Assembly (NCBI GenBank): GCA_905479545.1
Contig: CAJQNE010000184.1
Span: 1 to 6,509 of the forward strand
Direction of reading: 5' to 3'
DNA length: 6,509 bases
Source: an uncultured Gammaproteobacteria bacterium
GTDB lineage: Bacteria; Pseudomonadota; Gammaproteobacteria; CAJQNE01
Below the pieces are notes generated by a model. It was not told the origin of the DNA and did no database searches. It saw only the letters and a list, made by a program, of their open reading frames with translations. The position numbers were made by a program, and so were the translations under genes. Positions 1 through 6,160 of this stretch are shown piece after piece. Positions within the stretch are counted from its first letter, which is position 1; every line of letters starts with the position of its first letter.

Positions 1-1
1 A

Positions 2-514
2 AACGACAGAGCGCCTAATGATGGCCGGAAGCCTAAGCCACGGAAAAAACCTGCGGCTAAGCAAGCGGCTAATGACGACGCCGGAAAACAGGCAAGCCAG
101 AGCAAAGCTAGCGAGAATAATGCTAGTGATAAAAAGACTGATGTTAAAGGGCAAGGCAAGCGCAAGAATTCGGCGGCAAAAAATACCGGCGGACAGGGTC
201 AGGCTCAGCCCAAAACAGCAGCGACTAAGAAGCCGCCGAAAGCTAAACGTCCGGCCAGGAAGTCCGCTCCGAAAGAACCGGCTGTTGTGTCAGCGGGTAT
301 GAAAGCTGCAGGATTGGTAGCGCAGCCTATTAAGGCAAAGTCGACAGAGCCGAAAATTGAACTGGTCGGCGACACCGGTGGTCGTAAAAAACCAAGTGAA
401 CGTTTCTCAGCTAAATCAGCCGGGAAACCTGCAGGTAAGTCGACGGGTCAACGTGCACCAGCGAAGAAGGCTGCTGCGAAGCGAAAGGCCGCGCCGCGGG
501 CAAAGAAAAAGTAA
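2..514 (+). CDS. 3' end of a gene encoding a Lys/Ala-rich basic disordered tail (5' end outside the window)
   Basis: The frame is open from the first full codon at position 2 to the TAA at 512-514, so the window shows 170 C-terminal residues of a longer protein. The visible part is dominated by Lys, Ala, Pro, Arg, Ser and Gln, with hardly any hydrophobic clusters. It ends in a strongly basic stretch (KKAAAKRKAAPRAKKK). A short, less biased island near the middle (KIELVGDTGG, about residues 118-127) separates two basic stretches. Such tails occur on RNA helicases, pseudouridine synthases, histone H1/AlgP-like DNA-binding proteins and polyhydroxyalkanoate granule proteins, where they bind nucleic acid non-specifically. 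Nothing here discriminates between these, because the catalytic or folded part would lie upstream. An ATG at 287 in this frame could start a small protein, but the unbroken frame and unchanged composition upstream argue against it. I am confident that it is coding, not of its function. Confidence 0.7.
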   Translation, partial: NDRAPNDGRKPKPRKKPAAKQAANDDAGKQASQSKASENNASDKKTDVKGQGKRKNSAAKNTGGQGQAQPKTAATKKPPKAKRPARKSAPKEPAVVSAGMKAAGLVAQPIKAKSTEPKIELVGDTGGRKKPSERFSAKSAGKPAGKSTGQRAPAKKAAAKRKAAPRAKKK

Positions 515-518
515 TGCT

Positions 519-543
519 GCAGTGGCGGTTAGCCACTGCGTTT
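519..543 (+). terminator. Terminator-like hairpin between the basic-tail gene and the lipoprotein gene
   Basis: GCAGTGGC (519-526) and GCCACTGC (532-539) form a perfect 8-bp stem with the 5-nt loop GGTTA. It begins 4 bases after the stop codon of the upstream gene. Only a short T tract follows (GTTT at 540-543), so termination may be partial, letting some transcription reach the lipoprotein gene 28 bases downstream. Alternatively it may protect the 3' end of the upstream mRNA. Confidence 0.5.
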
Positions 544-557
544 AAATGTAAACAGTT

Positions 558-562
558 AGGAG
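558..562 (+). promoter_or_regulatory. Ribosome binding site that fixes the lipoprotein start
   Basis: AGGAG lies 8 bases before the ATG at 571. The frame also has an ATG at 514 overlapping the preceding stop codon (TAATG), but that start would put 19 extra residues ahead of the lipoprotein signal peptide. The Shine-Dalgarno and the signal peptide together support 571. Confidence 0.75.
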
Positions 563-570
563 AAAAATTA

Positions 571-1260
571 ATGATTAAGAATAATGCAATTGCTGTAGTA
601 GCTGCAGCAGGTTTACTGGTTTCCTGTGCCTCTGATCCGCATCAGCGGGCTAAAATAGGTGCCGGTATTGGTGCCGTCGCCGGTGCGGTTATTGGCCACC
701 AGATTGATGATGACAAGGGCCGTTATATTGGTGGCGTTATTGGTGCCATTGCCGGGGGTGCGGTAGGTAATTATATGGACCAGCAGCAGCGGAAGCTGGA
801 AGCGCTATTAGCTGACGAGCAGGCCTCAGGCCAGCTGGCAATTCGCCGCATTAGTGAAGATTCAGTATTGATTGGTGTGGCCTCGGAAGCGTCGTTTGAT
901 GTGAACGAGTTCAACCTCAAGCCACAGGCGATTCCGGTTTATGGCAAAATTTCAGAGGTAATGAAGCAGTACGACAAAACGATCATTCACGTTATTGGCC
1001 ATACTGATGCCAGCGGCCCCGATGACAAAAATCAGGTTCTGTCGGAGCAGCGGGCTAATACCGTGTCTACCTACATGCAAGGTCAGGGCATTATTCCGCA
1101 GCGCTTATACCCTGAAGGCCGTGGTGAAACTCAGCCGCGTGCTACTAACGATACTGCCGAAGGGAAGCGTAAAAACCGCCGTGTAGATATCGTTGTTCAG
1201 GCCGTCGTAGAAGGTAACGAGCAGAAGGCTGCGGCTTCACCGAATAGCTTGCGCTACTAA
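571..1260 (+). CDS. YiaD-like outer-membrane lipoprotein with glycine-zipper and OmpA domains
   Basis: The product has 229 residues. It starts with a lipoprotein signal peptide: a hydrophobic stretch at 6-17 and the lipobox LVSC with Cys19 as the lipidated residue. Ala20 follows, not Asp, consistent with outer-membrane sorting. Residues about 29-68 form a glycine zipper of repeated G-x-x-x-G spacing in two hydrophobic halves separated by an acidic DDDKGR turn. An OmpA-type peptidoglycan-binding domain spans about 105-212. It keeps the Asp and Arg known in OmpA to bind diaminopimelate: Asp146 in GHTDASG and Arg161 in LSEQRA, with the 15-residue spacing of the family, plus the late NRRVDI motif. 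Layout and length match E. coli YiaD (about 219 residues). The expected role is to link the outer membrane to peptidoglycan. The gene appears to be its own unit, bounded by a hairpin upstream and a strong terminator downstream. The family assignment is secure; the exact physiological role is inferred. Confidence 0.93.
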   Translation: MIKNNAIAVVAAAGLLVSCASDPHQRAKIGAGIGAVAGAVIGHQIDDDKGRYIGGVIGAIAGGAVGNYMDQQQRKLEALLADEQASGQLAIRRISEDSVLIGVASEASFDVNEFNLKPQAIPVYGKISEVMKQYDKTIIHVIGHTDASGPDDKNQVLSEQRANTVSTYMQGQGIIPQRLYPEGRGETQPRATNDTAEGKRKNRRVDIVVQAVVEGNEQKAAASPNSLRY

Positions 1261-1268
1261 ATAGTGCC

Positions 1269-1314
1269 GTTCACAGTGTGAAAAAAATTTACTGGCGAAG
1301 CCGGTAAAGTGAAC
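1269..1314 (+). other. Structured intergenic RNA segment with two alternative pairings
   Basis: TTTACTGGC (1288-1296) pairs with GCCGGTAAA (1300-1308) around a GAA loop, 9 bp including one G-U. Immediately outside it, GTTCAC (1269-1274) can pair with GTGAAC (1309-1314), stacking on that hairpin. The same 5' strand can instead close a small local hairpin, TTCAC (1270-1274) with GTGAA (1278-1282). The pairings exclude each other. The segment sits between the lipoprotein stop and the terminator at 1319. It may be only a 3'-UTR structure; I do not recognise a known RNA family. Confidence 0.4.
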
Positions 1315-1318
1315 CCAA

Positions 1319-1356
1319 GGCCGACTCTGCTGTTTAATAGAGTCGGCCTCGTTTTT
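1319..1356 (+). terminator. Strong intrinsic terminator of the lipoprotein gene
   Basis: GGCCGACTCT (1319-1328) and AGAGTCGGCC (1339-1348) form a perfect 10-bp stem with a 10-nt loop, followed by TCGTTTTT. It ends about 50 bases before the favoured start of the next gene. That gene therefore needs a promoter in the short remaining gap, or must depend on read-through. Confidence 0.88.
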
Positions 1357-1406
1357 GAGAAAAATCGGAAAGATTAATGGATATTAAACCCCGGGACACC
1401 AGAGCA

Positions 1407-1919
1407 ATGAAAATCAGAACGTTAGTTCTCACCGGCTTGCTGGTTGCCAGTAGCAGCGCCTTCGCACTCGATAAGAGTAGTAGCCACTACAAGGCTGCAG
1501 TGGACCTGATGGACGCTGCTGATGCAACGGCTATGCTGCGTCAGGCGCGTTCACAAATGGACGGTATGCTGAATGCCAGAATGGAGCAGCTGCAAACAAA
1601 AATTCCGGCGGAAAAACAGCAGGAGTTCGACGACTATAAAGTCGAAGTGTCGGGCTTGATCCGGAAAAATATGCGTTGGGGCAAACTGAAGGATGAGTTT
1701 GCTGAGCTGTATATTGAAATGTACAGCGAAGATGAATTAAGGCAGTTGGTGGGGTTCTACGAATCGCCTGTTGGCAAGAAGTTTATCAAGCGCACACCGG
1801 AGCTAATGCAGCGTACCGTGCGAATTATGCAGGAGCGCATGGCTGCCATGATGCCGGAAATTCAGGAGTTAACGCAGAACCTGCAAAAGAGCGTGAGCCC
1901 TGAGGCCGAGTCTGAGTAG
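1407..1919 (+). CDS. Secreted DUF2059 domain protein
   Basis: The product has 170 residues. A Sec signal peptide is plain: MKIR, a hydrophobic core TLVLTGLLVA, then SSSAFA with predicted cleavage after Ala20. The mature part is helical and rich in Met, Gln and Glu. It carries the DUF2059 (PF09832) signature: a helix rich in acidic and aromatic residues (LKDEFAELY), then a SEDEL-LVGFYESPVGKKF block at about 107-127 and an amphipathic Met-rich helix to about 150. The family is periplasmic and of unknown biochemical function. The start chosen is the ATG at 1407, because it gives a normal n-region. An in-frame ATG at 1377 would add ten residues (MDIKPRDTRA), and its GGAAAG is only 4 bases away. 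Neither start has a good Shine-Dalgarno. The gene is flanked by terminators, so it is probably monocistronic. Confidence 0.88.
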   Translation: MKIRTLVLTGLLVASSSAFALDKSSSHYKAAVDLMDAADATAMLRQARSQMDGMLNARMEQLQTKIPAEKQQEFDDYKVEVSGLIRKNMRWGKLKDEFAELYIEMYSEDELRQLVGFYESPVGKKFIKRTPELMQRTVRIMQERMAAMMPEIQELTQNLQKSVSPEAESE

Positions 1920-1941
1920 TAGCTGGTTAGTTTCAGCTTAC

Positions 1942-1978
1942 AAAAAAAGGGAGCCCACAATGGGCTCCCTTTTTGTTT
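1942..1978. terminator. Bidirectional intrinsic terminator between convergent genes
   Basis: GGGAGCCCA (1949-1957) pairs with TGGGCTCCC (1961-1969) around a CAA loop. It is flanked by seven A (1942-1948) on the left and five T plus GTTT (1970-1978) on the right. Read on the + strand it ends the DUF2059 gene. Read on the - strand it gives a stem followed by a run of seven T and ends the convergent repeat-protein gene, whose stop is about 50 bases away. Confidence 0.92.
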
Positions 1979-2022
1979 GGCTTTTCATAAGGGGCTTTCC
2001 GGGTTAGCGGATACGCCGGGTC

Positions 2023-3489
2023 TTACTGAGCTGGCCACTGGAGTAATAGGTCAGCTGAATTGCTGCCGGTAATGGTGAAGTCTTTCTTCTTCACTTCGCC
2101 GTAACCTGATGCCTCTACTTTGTAGCTGCCGTTCGGCAGTTGCAGGTAGAACAACGGGCCGGGAGATACGGCGTCGAGTAACAGATCACCACTGGCTGCT
2201 GAAATAACTTTCACCCGAACATCGGGTAGGTAGGCGCCGGTAGGTAGCGTCGCGAACGTCATGCGGGTGTTGTATTCGCCTCGTGCCGCTTTCATCGCCT
2301 TAGTTTCAGTATCGCCGATACCACCAGATAATGCGGCGTAGCCGTCGACTGTAGTTTTTTCAAGGGGTTCAAGCACGGTGGCGCCAGCAAAAATTTTGGC
2401 GTCGCTGTTGCCTGATACTCCAACATCCGCGTCGGCGGTTACTGACGCACGGTCATTGCTATCGGCATCAGCTGAAGCATTGCCGGAGACGGTTGGTAGT
2501 AGCGACTTAACGACGGTGCCGGTGCTTAGCGTAGCGGTAGCAGCGGTTTTCCCTGCGGCTGTGGCTTTATCTTGCATGGCCTCTTTAACATTGGCAGTTT
2601 TGTCTGCCATGACTTCACCGTTAGATCGCAATGTTGCAGCTTCAGACGCAGGCACTTCCAGTGTTGCTGCTGCTCTGGCTTTAGCCGCATTGCCGGCAGC
2701 GGTGGTCGCGCTATTCATTTTATCGGCGGCACCGGATTTCATCGCATCGGCTTTTTCCGCCATTGTGGCTGTGCCAGCTTCTACATTGCTAGACGACGCT
2801 GCACCCAAACCAAGAACACCTGCCACGCCCGCCTGGCCTTTGGCTTTCGCTGCGCTGGCTTTATCCGCCATTGCTGATGTGCCTGATTCGACTTTCGCCT
2901 TAGCGTCAGCTTTCATAGAATCACCGGCTGCCGCTGCGCTGGATTTCATCGCGTCGGCTTTGTCGGCCATTGTTGCTGAGCCAGCTTCAACATTGGTAGA
3001 AGAGCTTGCACCCAAGCCAAGAGCGCCTGCTACACCAGCCTGACCTTTGGCTTTAGCTGCACTGGCTTTATCAGCCATTGCAGCTGCGCCGGTTTCAACT
3101 TTTGCTTTGGCGTCGGCTTTCATCGAGTCGCTTGTCGCAGCAGCGTCGGCCTTCATGGCATCAGCTTTATCTGCGGCTGCTGCACTTCTTGCCCTGGCTT
3201 CAGCCTCGGCTTCGACGGCTGTTTCAGAGTTTCCTTCGAGTTCAGTTTCGATGGCTTCCTTAACGTCGTCAGTGGTTACATTGGCATCGCCTTGAACGTT
3301 TACATCAGCTGATACTTCGGCGCCGACTTCTTCGCCTATCGTGGCTGCCGTCTGTACTCCGACGTCAGTGTTGCTGCCACCGCTAACCTGAGCCAGCGCG
3401 GTGGAAACCGCGAGTGGCGATGCAATGGCCAACGCCAATAGTTTGAGTCGAAGCGACGAGTTATTTGTTGATGAATCTTGGTTTTGCAT
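2023..3489 (-). CDS. Exported Ala/Lys-rich LEA-like repeat protein with C-terminal carboxypeptidase-regulatory-like domain
   Basis: The product has 488 residues. A hydrophilic N-terminus (1-15) precedes a signal-peptide core (LKLLALAIASPLAV) with likely cleavage after ALA at 33. Residues 34-107 are acidic and Val/Thr/Glu-rich. Residues about 108-320 are low-complexity, made of KADAM, KADAKAK and KASAAKAKG segments resembling the amphipathic 11-mers of LEA group 3 proteins. They include two 69-residue tandem repeats (108-176 and 177-245) and a partial third from 246. Residues about 388-488 resemble the carboxypeptidase-regulatory-like beta-sandwich proteins of proteobacteria: a GGIG..E lead-in, then GAYLPDVRVKV, SPGP and LPNGSYKV. 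The start is the ATG at 3489, with GGAGA 6 bases upstream; the frame is open to an ATG at 3603, but that would bury the signal peptide. The protein is probably periplasmic or surface-associated. A desiccation, osmotic or envelope-stress role is inferred from composition alone. No catalytic motif is seen. Confidence 0.85.
   Translation of the reverse strand: MQNQDSSTNNSSLRLKLLALAIASPLAVSTALAQVSGGSNTDVGVQTAATIGEEVGAEVSADVNVQGDANVTTDDVKEAIETELEGNSETAVEAEAEARARSAAAADKADAMKADAAATSDSMKADAKAKVETGAAAMADKASAAKAKGQAGVAGALGLGASSSTNVEAGSATMADKADAMKSSAAAAGDSMKADAKAKVESGTSAMADKASAAKAKGQAGVAGVLGLGAASSSNVEAGTATMAEKADAMKSGAADKMNSATTAAGNAAKARAAATLEVPASEAATLRSNGEVMADKTANVKEAMQDKATAAGKTAATATLSTGTVVKSLLPTVSGNASADADSNDRASVTADADVGVSGNSDAKIFAGATVLEPLEKTTVDGYAALSGGIGDTETKAMKAARGEYNTRMTFATLPTGAYLPDVRVKVISAASGDLLLDAVSPGPLFYLQLPNGSYKVEASGYGEVKKKDFTITGSNSADLLLQWPAQ
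2755..2961 (-). repeat. Second copy of the 207-bp tandem coding repeat
   Basis: This encodes residues 177-245 of the exported repeat protein, beginning KADAMKSSAA and ending EAGTATMAE. By hand alignment, 57 of 69 residues match the copy at 2962-3168 with no gaps. A degenerate third copy starts at 2754 (KADAMKSGAADKM) and fades after about 13 residues. Many codons differ synonymously between copies, so the duplication is not recent. Confidence 0.85.
2962..3168 (-). repeat. First copy of the 207-bp tandem coding repeat
   Basis: This encodes residues 108-176, beginning KADAMKADAA and ending EAGSATMAD. Each unit has a charged helical part (about 42 residues, ending KASAAKAKG) followed by a small hydrophobic Gly/Ala/Leu segment (QAGVAGALGLGASSS). 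That layout suggests helical blocks separated by flexible or membrane-affine spacers. Confidence 0.85.
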
Positions 3490-3495
3490 TTTAAA

Positions 3496-3500
3496 TCTCC
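3496..3500 (-). promoter_or_regulatory. Ribosome binding site of the repeat-protein gene
   Basis: On the - strand, GGAGA stands 6 bases before the ATG at 3489. This decides the start against the longer open frame beginning at 3603. Confidence 0.8.
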
Positions 3501-3511
3501 GTGTTATGCGT

Positions 3512-3524
3512 CCCGCGTAGCGGG
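3512..3524 (-). other. Small GC hairpin in the leader, just upstream of the ribosome binding site
   Basis: CCCGC, a 3-nt loop and GCGGG form a compact 5-bp stem about 12 bases upstream of the Shine-Dalgarno of the repeat-protein gene. It may influence ribosome access. It has no T tract and is not a terminator. Confidence 0.35.
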
Positions 3525-3689
3525 GCTTCCGTAAAATATGTGGTGCCATTAGTATTTTCTTGCTTTCCTGCGGCTGTCCACCGCGGTATAGACTACCGAT
3601 CACCCGATTGGGTTCATTGTTGACTGTAAATACTCACTTTGCAGGTTCAGTGCCAGCCATCGGGCAACGGCGGCTGCGGTGGCTTTCAG

Positions 3690-3724
3690 ATTATATCTCA
3701 CTGTTTTTACAAATTGACACAATT
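3690..3724 (-). promoter_or_regulatory. Probable promoter of the repeat-protein gene, with an operator-like dyad
   Basis: Read on the - strand there is a perfect TATAAT at 3695-3690. The hexamer 17-18 bases upstream is poor (GTCAAT or TGTCAA instead of TTGACA). Exactly there lies the dyad AATTG-ACA-CAATT (3712-3724). A weak -35 overlaid by a dyad suggests control by a regulator. Transcription would begin near 3683, leaving a leader of about 195 nt before the ATG. The rest of the 3490-3785 gap holds no gene that I can support. No clear terminator follows the upstream oxidoreductase gene, so read-through from it is possible. Confidence 0.55.
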
Positions 3725-3785
3725 GCCGGTTGGCCGGAAATTTTACCGATGACACTTCGGAATTCTGGCCCGTAGGTCATAACGC

Positions 3786-5978
3786 TCAGGCAGTAGTCAC
3801 CTGCACACTATGGCCGTGCATAATCGCCTGGCCGCTTACCGGGTCCATGTTTTCCGCTGCATTCGGTAGCAGCTCATTAATATTGCCGCCTTTAAGCCCG
3901 GCTGCTTTTTTCTGACCCGATTGTTGGTGACCCCAACCATGCGGCACCACCAATACCCCCGGCATTACCTCGTCGCTTATCTTCACCGGTAACTGTAGGG
4001 TTTTACCGTTGCCGCCAAGGGTAATGTTCTGGCCGTTTTTAAGCTTTCGGGCTGCAGCGTCGGCAGGGTTCATTATTGCCGCAATGCCGGAGTCGTGATT
4101 GATAAAGCGGTTGTTATGCATCCATGAGTTGTGCGAGCGCCGTTCACGGCGGCCGATAACCCGAAGGGAGCCAGTCGGTGCGGTGAACATCATTTCGCGT
4201 TCGGCTAATCGGCGGGCATCTTTAATTAAGGTCGGTGGCGCGAGGTGCACGCGGCCATCGTCGGTAGCCAGCCGCTTTCCCAAAAAGCTGCTGCTCCGGT
4301 TGGCCGGTAACGCAATGCCACGTGGGTTAGCTTTTAGCTGCTTTAACGTTACTTTTCCGCCGCTGGCGAGCAAGCGGCCCAAAATCATATCCGGCGTTAT
4401 TTGCAGATTACGCTCTCCGGGTAACTTGGTTAGCCAGCCATTAATGCGAGGTAGCCAGTTTAGTGGCGATTTGCCGATTAAAGGCGCGCCGCTGGCTTTT
4501 GCTAATTCGCTAAAAATCCACCATTCCGGTTTGCGTTCGTGCAGCGGTTTCACCACGGCCGGCGTGTACTGTGCCCATGGTGTTACCGACAATGTTGAAT
4601 GTGAGATTGGGTAGTCCGGTCGCTCAAGCATGTCGGTGGCGGGCAAAATATAATCCGCGAGTTCGGCGGTTTCACTGTGCTGAATATCGATAGCAACGAC
4701 TAAATCCAGTCGCTTAAATGCTTCAGCGAGGTTGTTGCCCGGCACCGAATGAACAGGATTGCCGGCGGTAATAAATAACGCCCGGATATGTTCGGCGTGA
4801 TTACTCAGAATTTCCTCTTCCAATGCTCCGACCGGGAATGCCCCCGCCACGCGGTGCCAGTTGTTCTCAAGCGTGCGGTGGGCGTCAAAAGTGCCAAGGC
4901 CGAGTTTCTTTGCGGTGCTGATCATATCGGCAGGGCCTTCAGGAATAAGCAGACCGCCGCGGTGATCAAGATTGCCTGTCACTGCGCTCAGGCCCAATAG
5001 CAGCCAATAAGCTAGCGAACCGAATGGTCCCATATTAACGCCGGTGGACATATACAGCACGCCACCGTCGGCGGCGGCGTAGTCGCGGGCGAGTTGGCGA
5101 ATGGTGCTGGCGGTAATGCCGGTTACCGGTGCAACCCGCTCAGGCGTCCACGGCTCGGCGATTTGCAAAAATGGTTCGAGGCCACTTATATGCTGTTGCA
5201 CGGCGGTGGTATTAAGCGACTGTTCATGCGCGATGACGTGCAGCATGGCCGCCAACAAATAAGCATCGGTGCCGGGTCGGATAAACTGGTGTGTGCCGAC
5301 TTTAGTGGCGGTTTCCGAGCGACGCGGGTCCAGTACTACTATCTTGCCACCGCGCTGCTCAATGCCTCGCAGCTTTTGTAGCACATGCGGGACGCTCACC
5401 ACTGACATTTGGCTAACGACCGGGTTGCCGCCGAGGCACATGAAGAAGTTGCAGTGGTCAAAGTCCGGGATGGGTTGAATGGTCGACAGGCCAAACATTT
5501 CGGTCGCCACGTGAAACTTGTTGTTTACATCGATGGAGTGCGAGGCGTAGTGATTGGGCGAACCTAACGCTTCGAGGAACATGCCAGAGTAAAGCAGGTT
5601 ATGAGCGCTAAAAAACGTCGGGTTACCGGTGTAGTGAGCAATGCAGCGATTGCCATGCTGCCGCCTCAGTGCTTTTACTTTGCCGCCAATTTCCTCAATT
5701 GCCTGGGCCCAGCTAATGGCTTGCCATGAACCATCCACTTTCTTTAGTGGCTGGTTTACCCGGTCCGGGTCGTGATGCAGCTCGCCAATAGCTGTGCCTT
5801 TTATGCAGGCGTAACCTTGGCTGACAGGGTGTTGTTTATCGGGCCGCACCGCAAGCACTTTCTCAGCGCCATCGGCTTCCGTCTCTACATCCACCTCCAG
5901 CCCGCAATGCGCCTCGCAAATTCGGCAGTACGTTTGATGGGTGGTGTTCGTTACGCTACTGGACACGGTGTTGGGCAT
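3786..5978 (-). CDS. Molybdopterin-dependent oxidoreductase with N-terminal [4Fe-4S] domain (DMSO reductase superfamily)
   Basis: The product has 730 residues, the usual length for single-subunit members of this superfamily. Domains in order: a 4Fe-4S Mo/W-bisMGD domain (about 13-68) with Cys18, Cys21, Cys25 and Cys58, followed by Lys60 in CIKG, the conserved Lys between cluster and pterin; the molybdopterin-binding body (about 70-500), with LGGNP (182-186) and LDPRRSETA (216-224) as pterin/nucleotide contacts and TAGNPVHSVPG (404-414); and a C-terminal dinucleotide-binding domain (about 603-728) with RSHNSWMHNN and the late VVPHGWGH motif. The Mo-ligand region reads PNHYASHSIDVNN (141-153), with no Cys there. 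No Tat signal is present, so the enzyme is cytoplasmic. The CRICE.HCGLEV start recalls uncharacterised oxidoreductases such as mycobacterial Rv0197. Substrate and electron partner are unknown, and no partner subunit is encoded beside it. ATG at 5978 is the first in frame; its Shine-Dalgarno is weak. Confidence 0.92.
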   Translation of the reverse strand: MPNTVSSSVTNTTHQTYCRICEAHCGLEVDVETEADGAEKVLAVRPDKQHPVSQGYACIKGTAIGELHHDPDRVNQPLKKVDGSWQAISWAQAIEEIGGKVKALRRQHGNRCIAHYTGNPTFFSAHNLLYSGMFLEALGSPNHYASHSIDVNNKFHVATEMFGLSTIQPIPDFDHCNFFMCLGGNPVVSQMSVVSVPHVLQKLRGIEQRGGKIVVLDPRRSETATKVGTHQFIRPGTDAYLLAAMLHVIAHEQSLNTTAVQQHISGLEPFLQIAEPWTPERVAPVTGITASTIRQLARDYAAADGGVLYMSTGVNMGPFGSLAYWLLLGLSAVTGNLDHRGGLLIPEGPADMISTAKKLGLGTFDAHRTLENNWHRVAGAFPVGALEEEILSNHAEHIRALFITAGNPVHSVPGNNLAEAFKRLDLVVAIDIQHSETAELADYILPATDMLERPDYPISHSTLSVTPWAQYTPAVVKPLHERKPEWWIFSELAKASGAPLIGKSPLNWLPRINGWLTKLPGERNLQITPDMILGRLLASGGKVTLKQLKANPRGIALPANRSSSFLGKRLATDDGRVHLAPPTLIKDARRLAEREMMFTAPTGSLRVIGRRERRSHNSWMHNNRFINHDSGIAAIMNPADAAARKLKNGQNITLGGNGKTLQLPVKISDEVMPGVLVVPHGWGHQQSGQKKAAGLKGGNINELLPNAAENMDPVSGQAIMHGHSVQVTTA

Positions 5979-6079
5979 GGTGGCGTTTTCGGTAAATGTC
6001 GGTAGCGCTACACTATCAGAAACAGTAGGCGGAAAAATTTGCTGCTTAAGGTGCCGAGCTGCGGAGCAGCCAATATTTA

Positions 6080-6099
6080 ACTGTTTGATTTAAAACAGT
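6080..6099. promoter_or_regulatory. Inverted repeat (candidate operator) in the divergent intergenic region
   Basis: ACTGTTT (6080-6086) and AAACAGT (6093-6099) form a perfect 7-bp inverted repeat around GATTTA. It lies 102 bases upstream of the oxidoreductase start and 69 bases upstream of the hemerythrin start. The overlapping TTGAT-TTAA-AACAG (6085-6098) matches an FNR/Anr box well in its first half and 3 of 5 in its second. The site could serve either or both genes. I found no convincing sigma70 promoter in either direction; the best - strand candidate (TTACTG, then TAAATA after 16 bases) is weak. Confidence 0.4.
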
Positions 6100-6154
6100 A
6101 ATAGTGCCTTGGCAGGTAACTTGCTGGTTCACCTCCAGAATCATTCATCTCGTT

Positions 6155-6160
6155 AAGGAT
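6155..6160 (+). promoter_or_regulatory. Ribosome binding site of the hemerythrin-like gene
   Basis: AAGGAT stands 7 bases before the ATG at 6168 and supports that start. Confidence 0.7.

Noticed and set aside
18..302. 94-codon + strand open frame beginning at 18
   Set aside because: It overlaps the frame-2 basic tail, which is open from the window edge to 514. It has no ribosome binding site and its composition is a frame-shifted copy of Lys/Ala codons.
514..570. ATG at 514 as the lipoprotein start, overlapping the previous stop codon (TAATG)
   Set aside because: It would add 19 residues in front of a clear lipoprotein signal peptide. The ATG at 571 has AGGAG at good spacing.
2378..3043. 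Long + strand open frame (about 221 codons, Ala/Ser/Leu-rich) opposite the repeat-protein gene
   Set aside because: It is the antisense shadow of Ala/Lys/Asp-rich codons and shows the same repeat pattern in reverse. There is no ribosome binding site and no recognisable domain, whereas the - strand protein has a signal peptide and a conserved domain.
3490..3603. N-terminal extension of the repeat protein to the ATG at 3603
   Set aside because: The extra 38 residues are basic, unlike a signal peptide, and would bury the true one. A good GGAGA precedes the ATG at 3489.
3490..3683. Known riboswitch (c-di-GMP or guanidine type) in the repeat-protein leader
   Set aside because: A few short pieces look suggestive (GGACGCA, a GC hairpin), but the conserved core and pairing pattern of those classes are not present by eye.
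3714..3742. Perfect TTGACA on the + strand at 3714-3719 as a -35 box
   Set aside because: The hexamer 17 bases downstream (GAAATT) is poor, and no + strand gene follows for over 2 kb. The bases are better explained as part of the dyad next to the - strand TATAAT.
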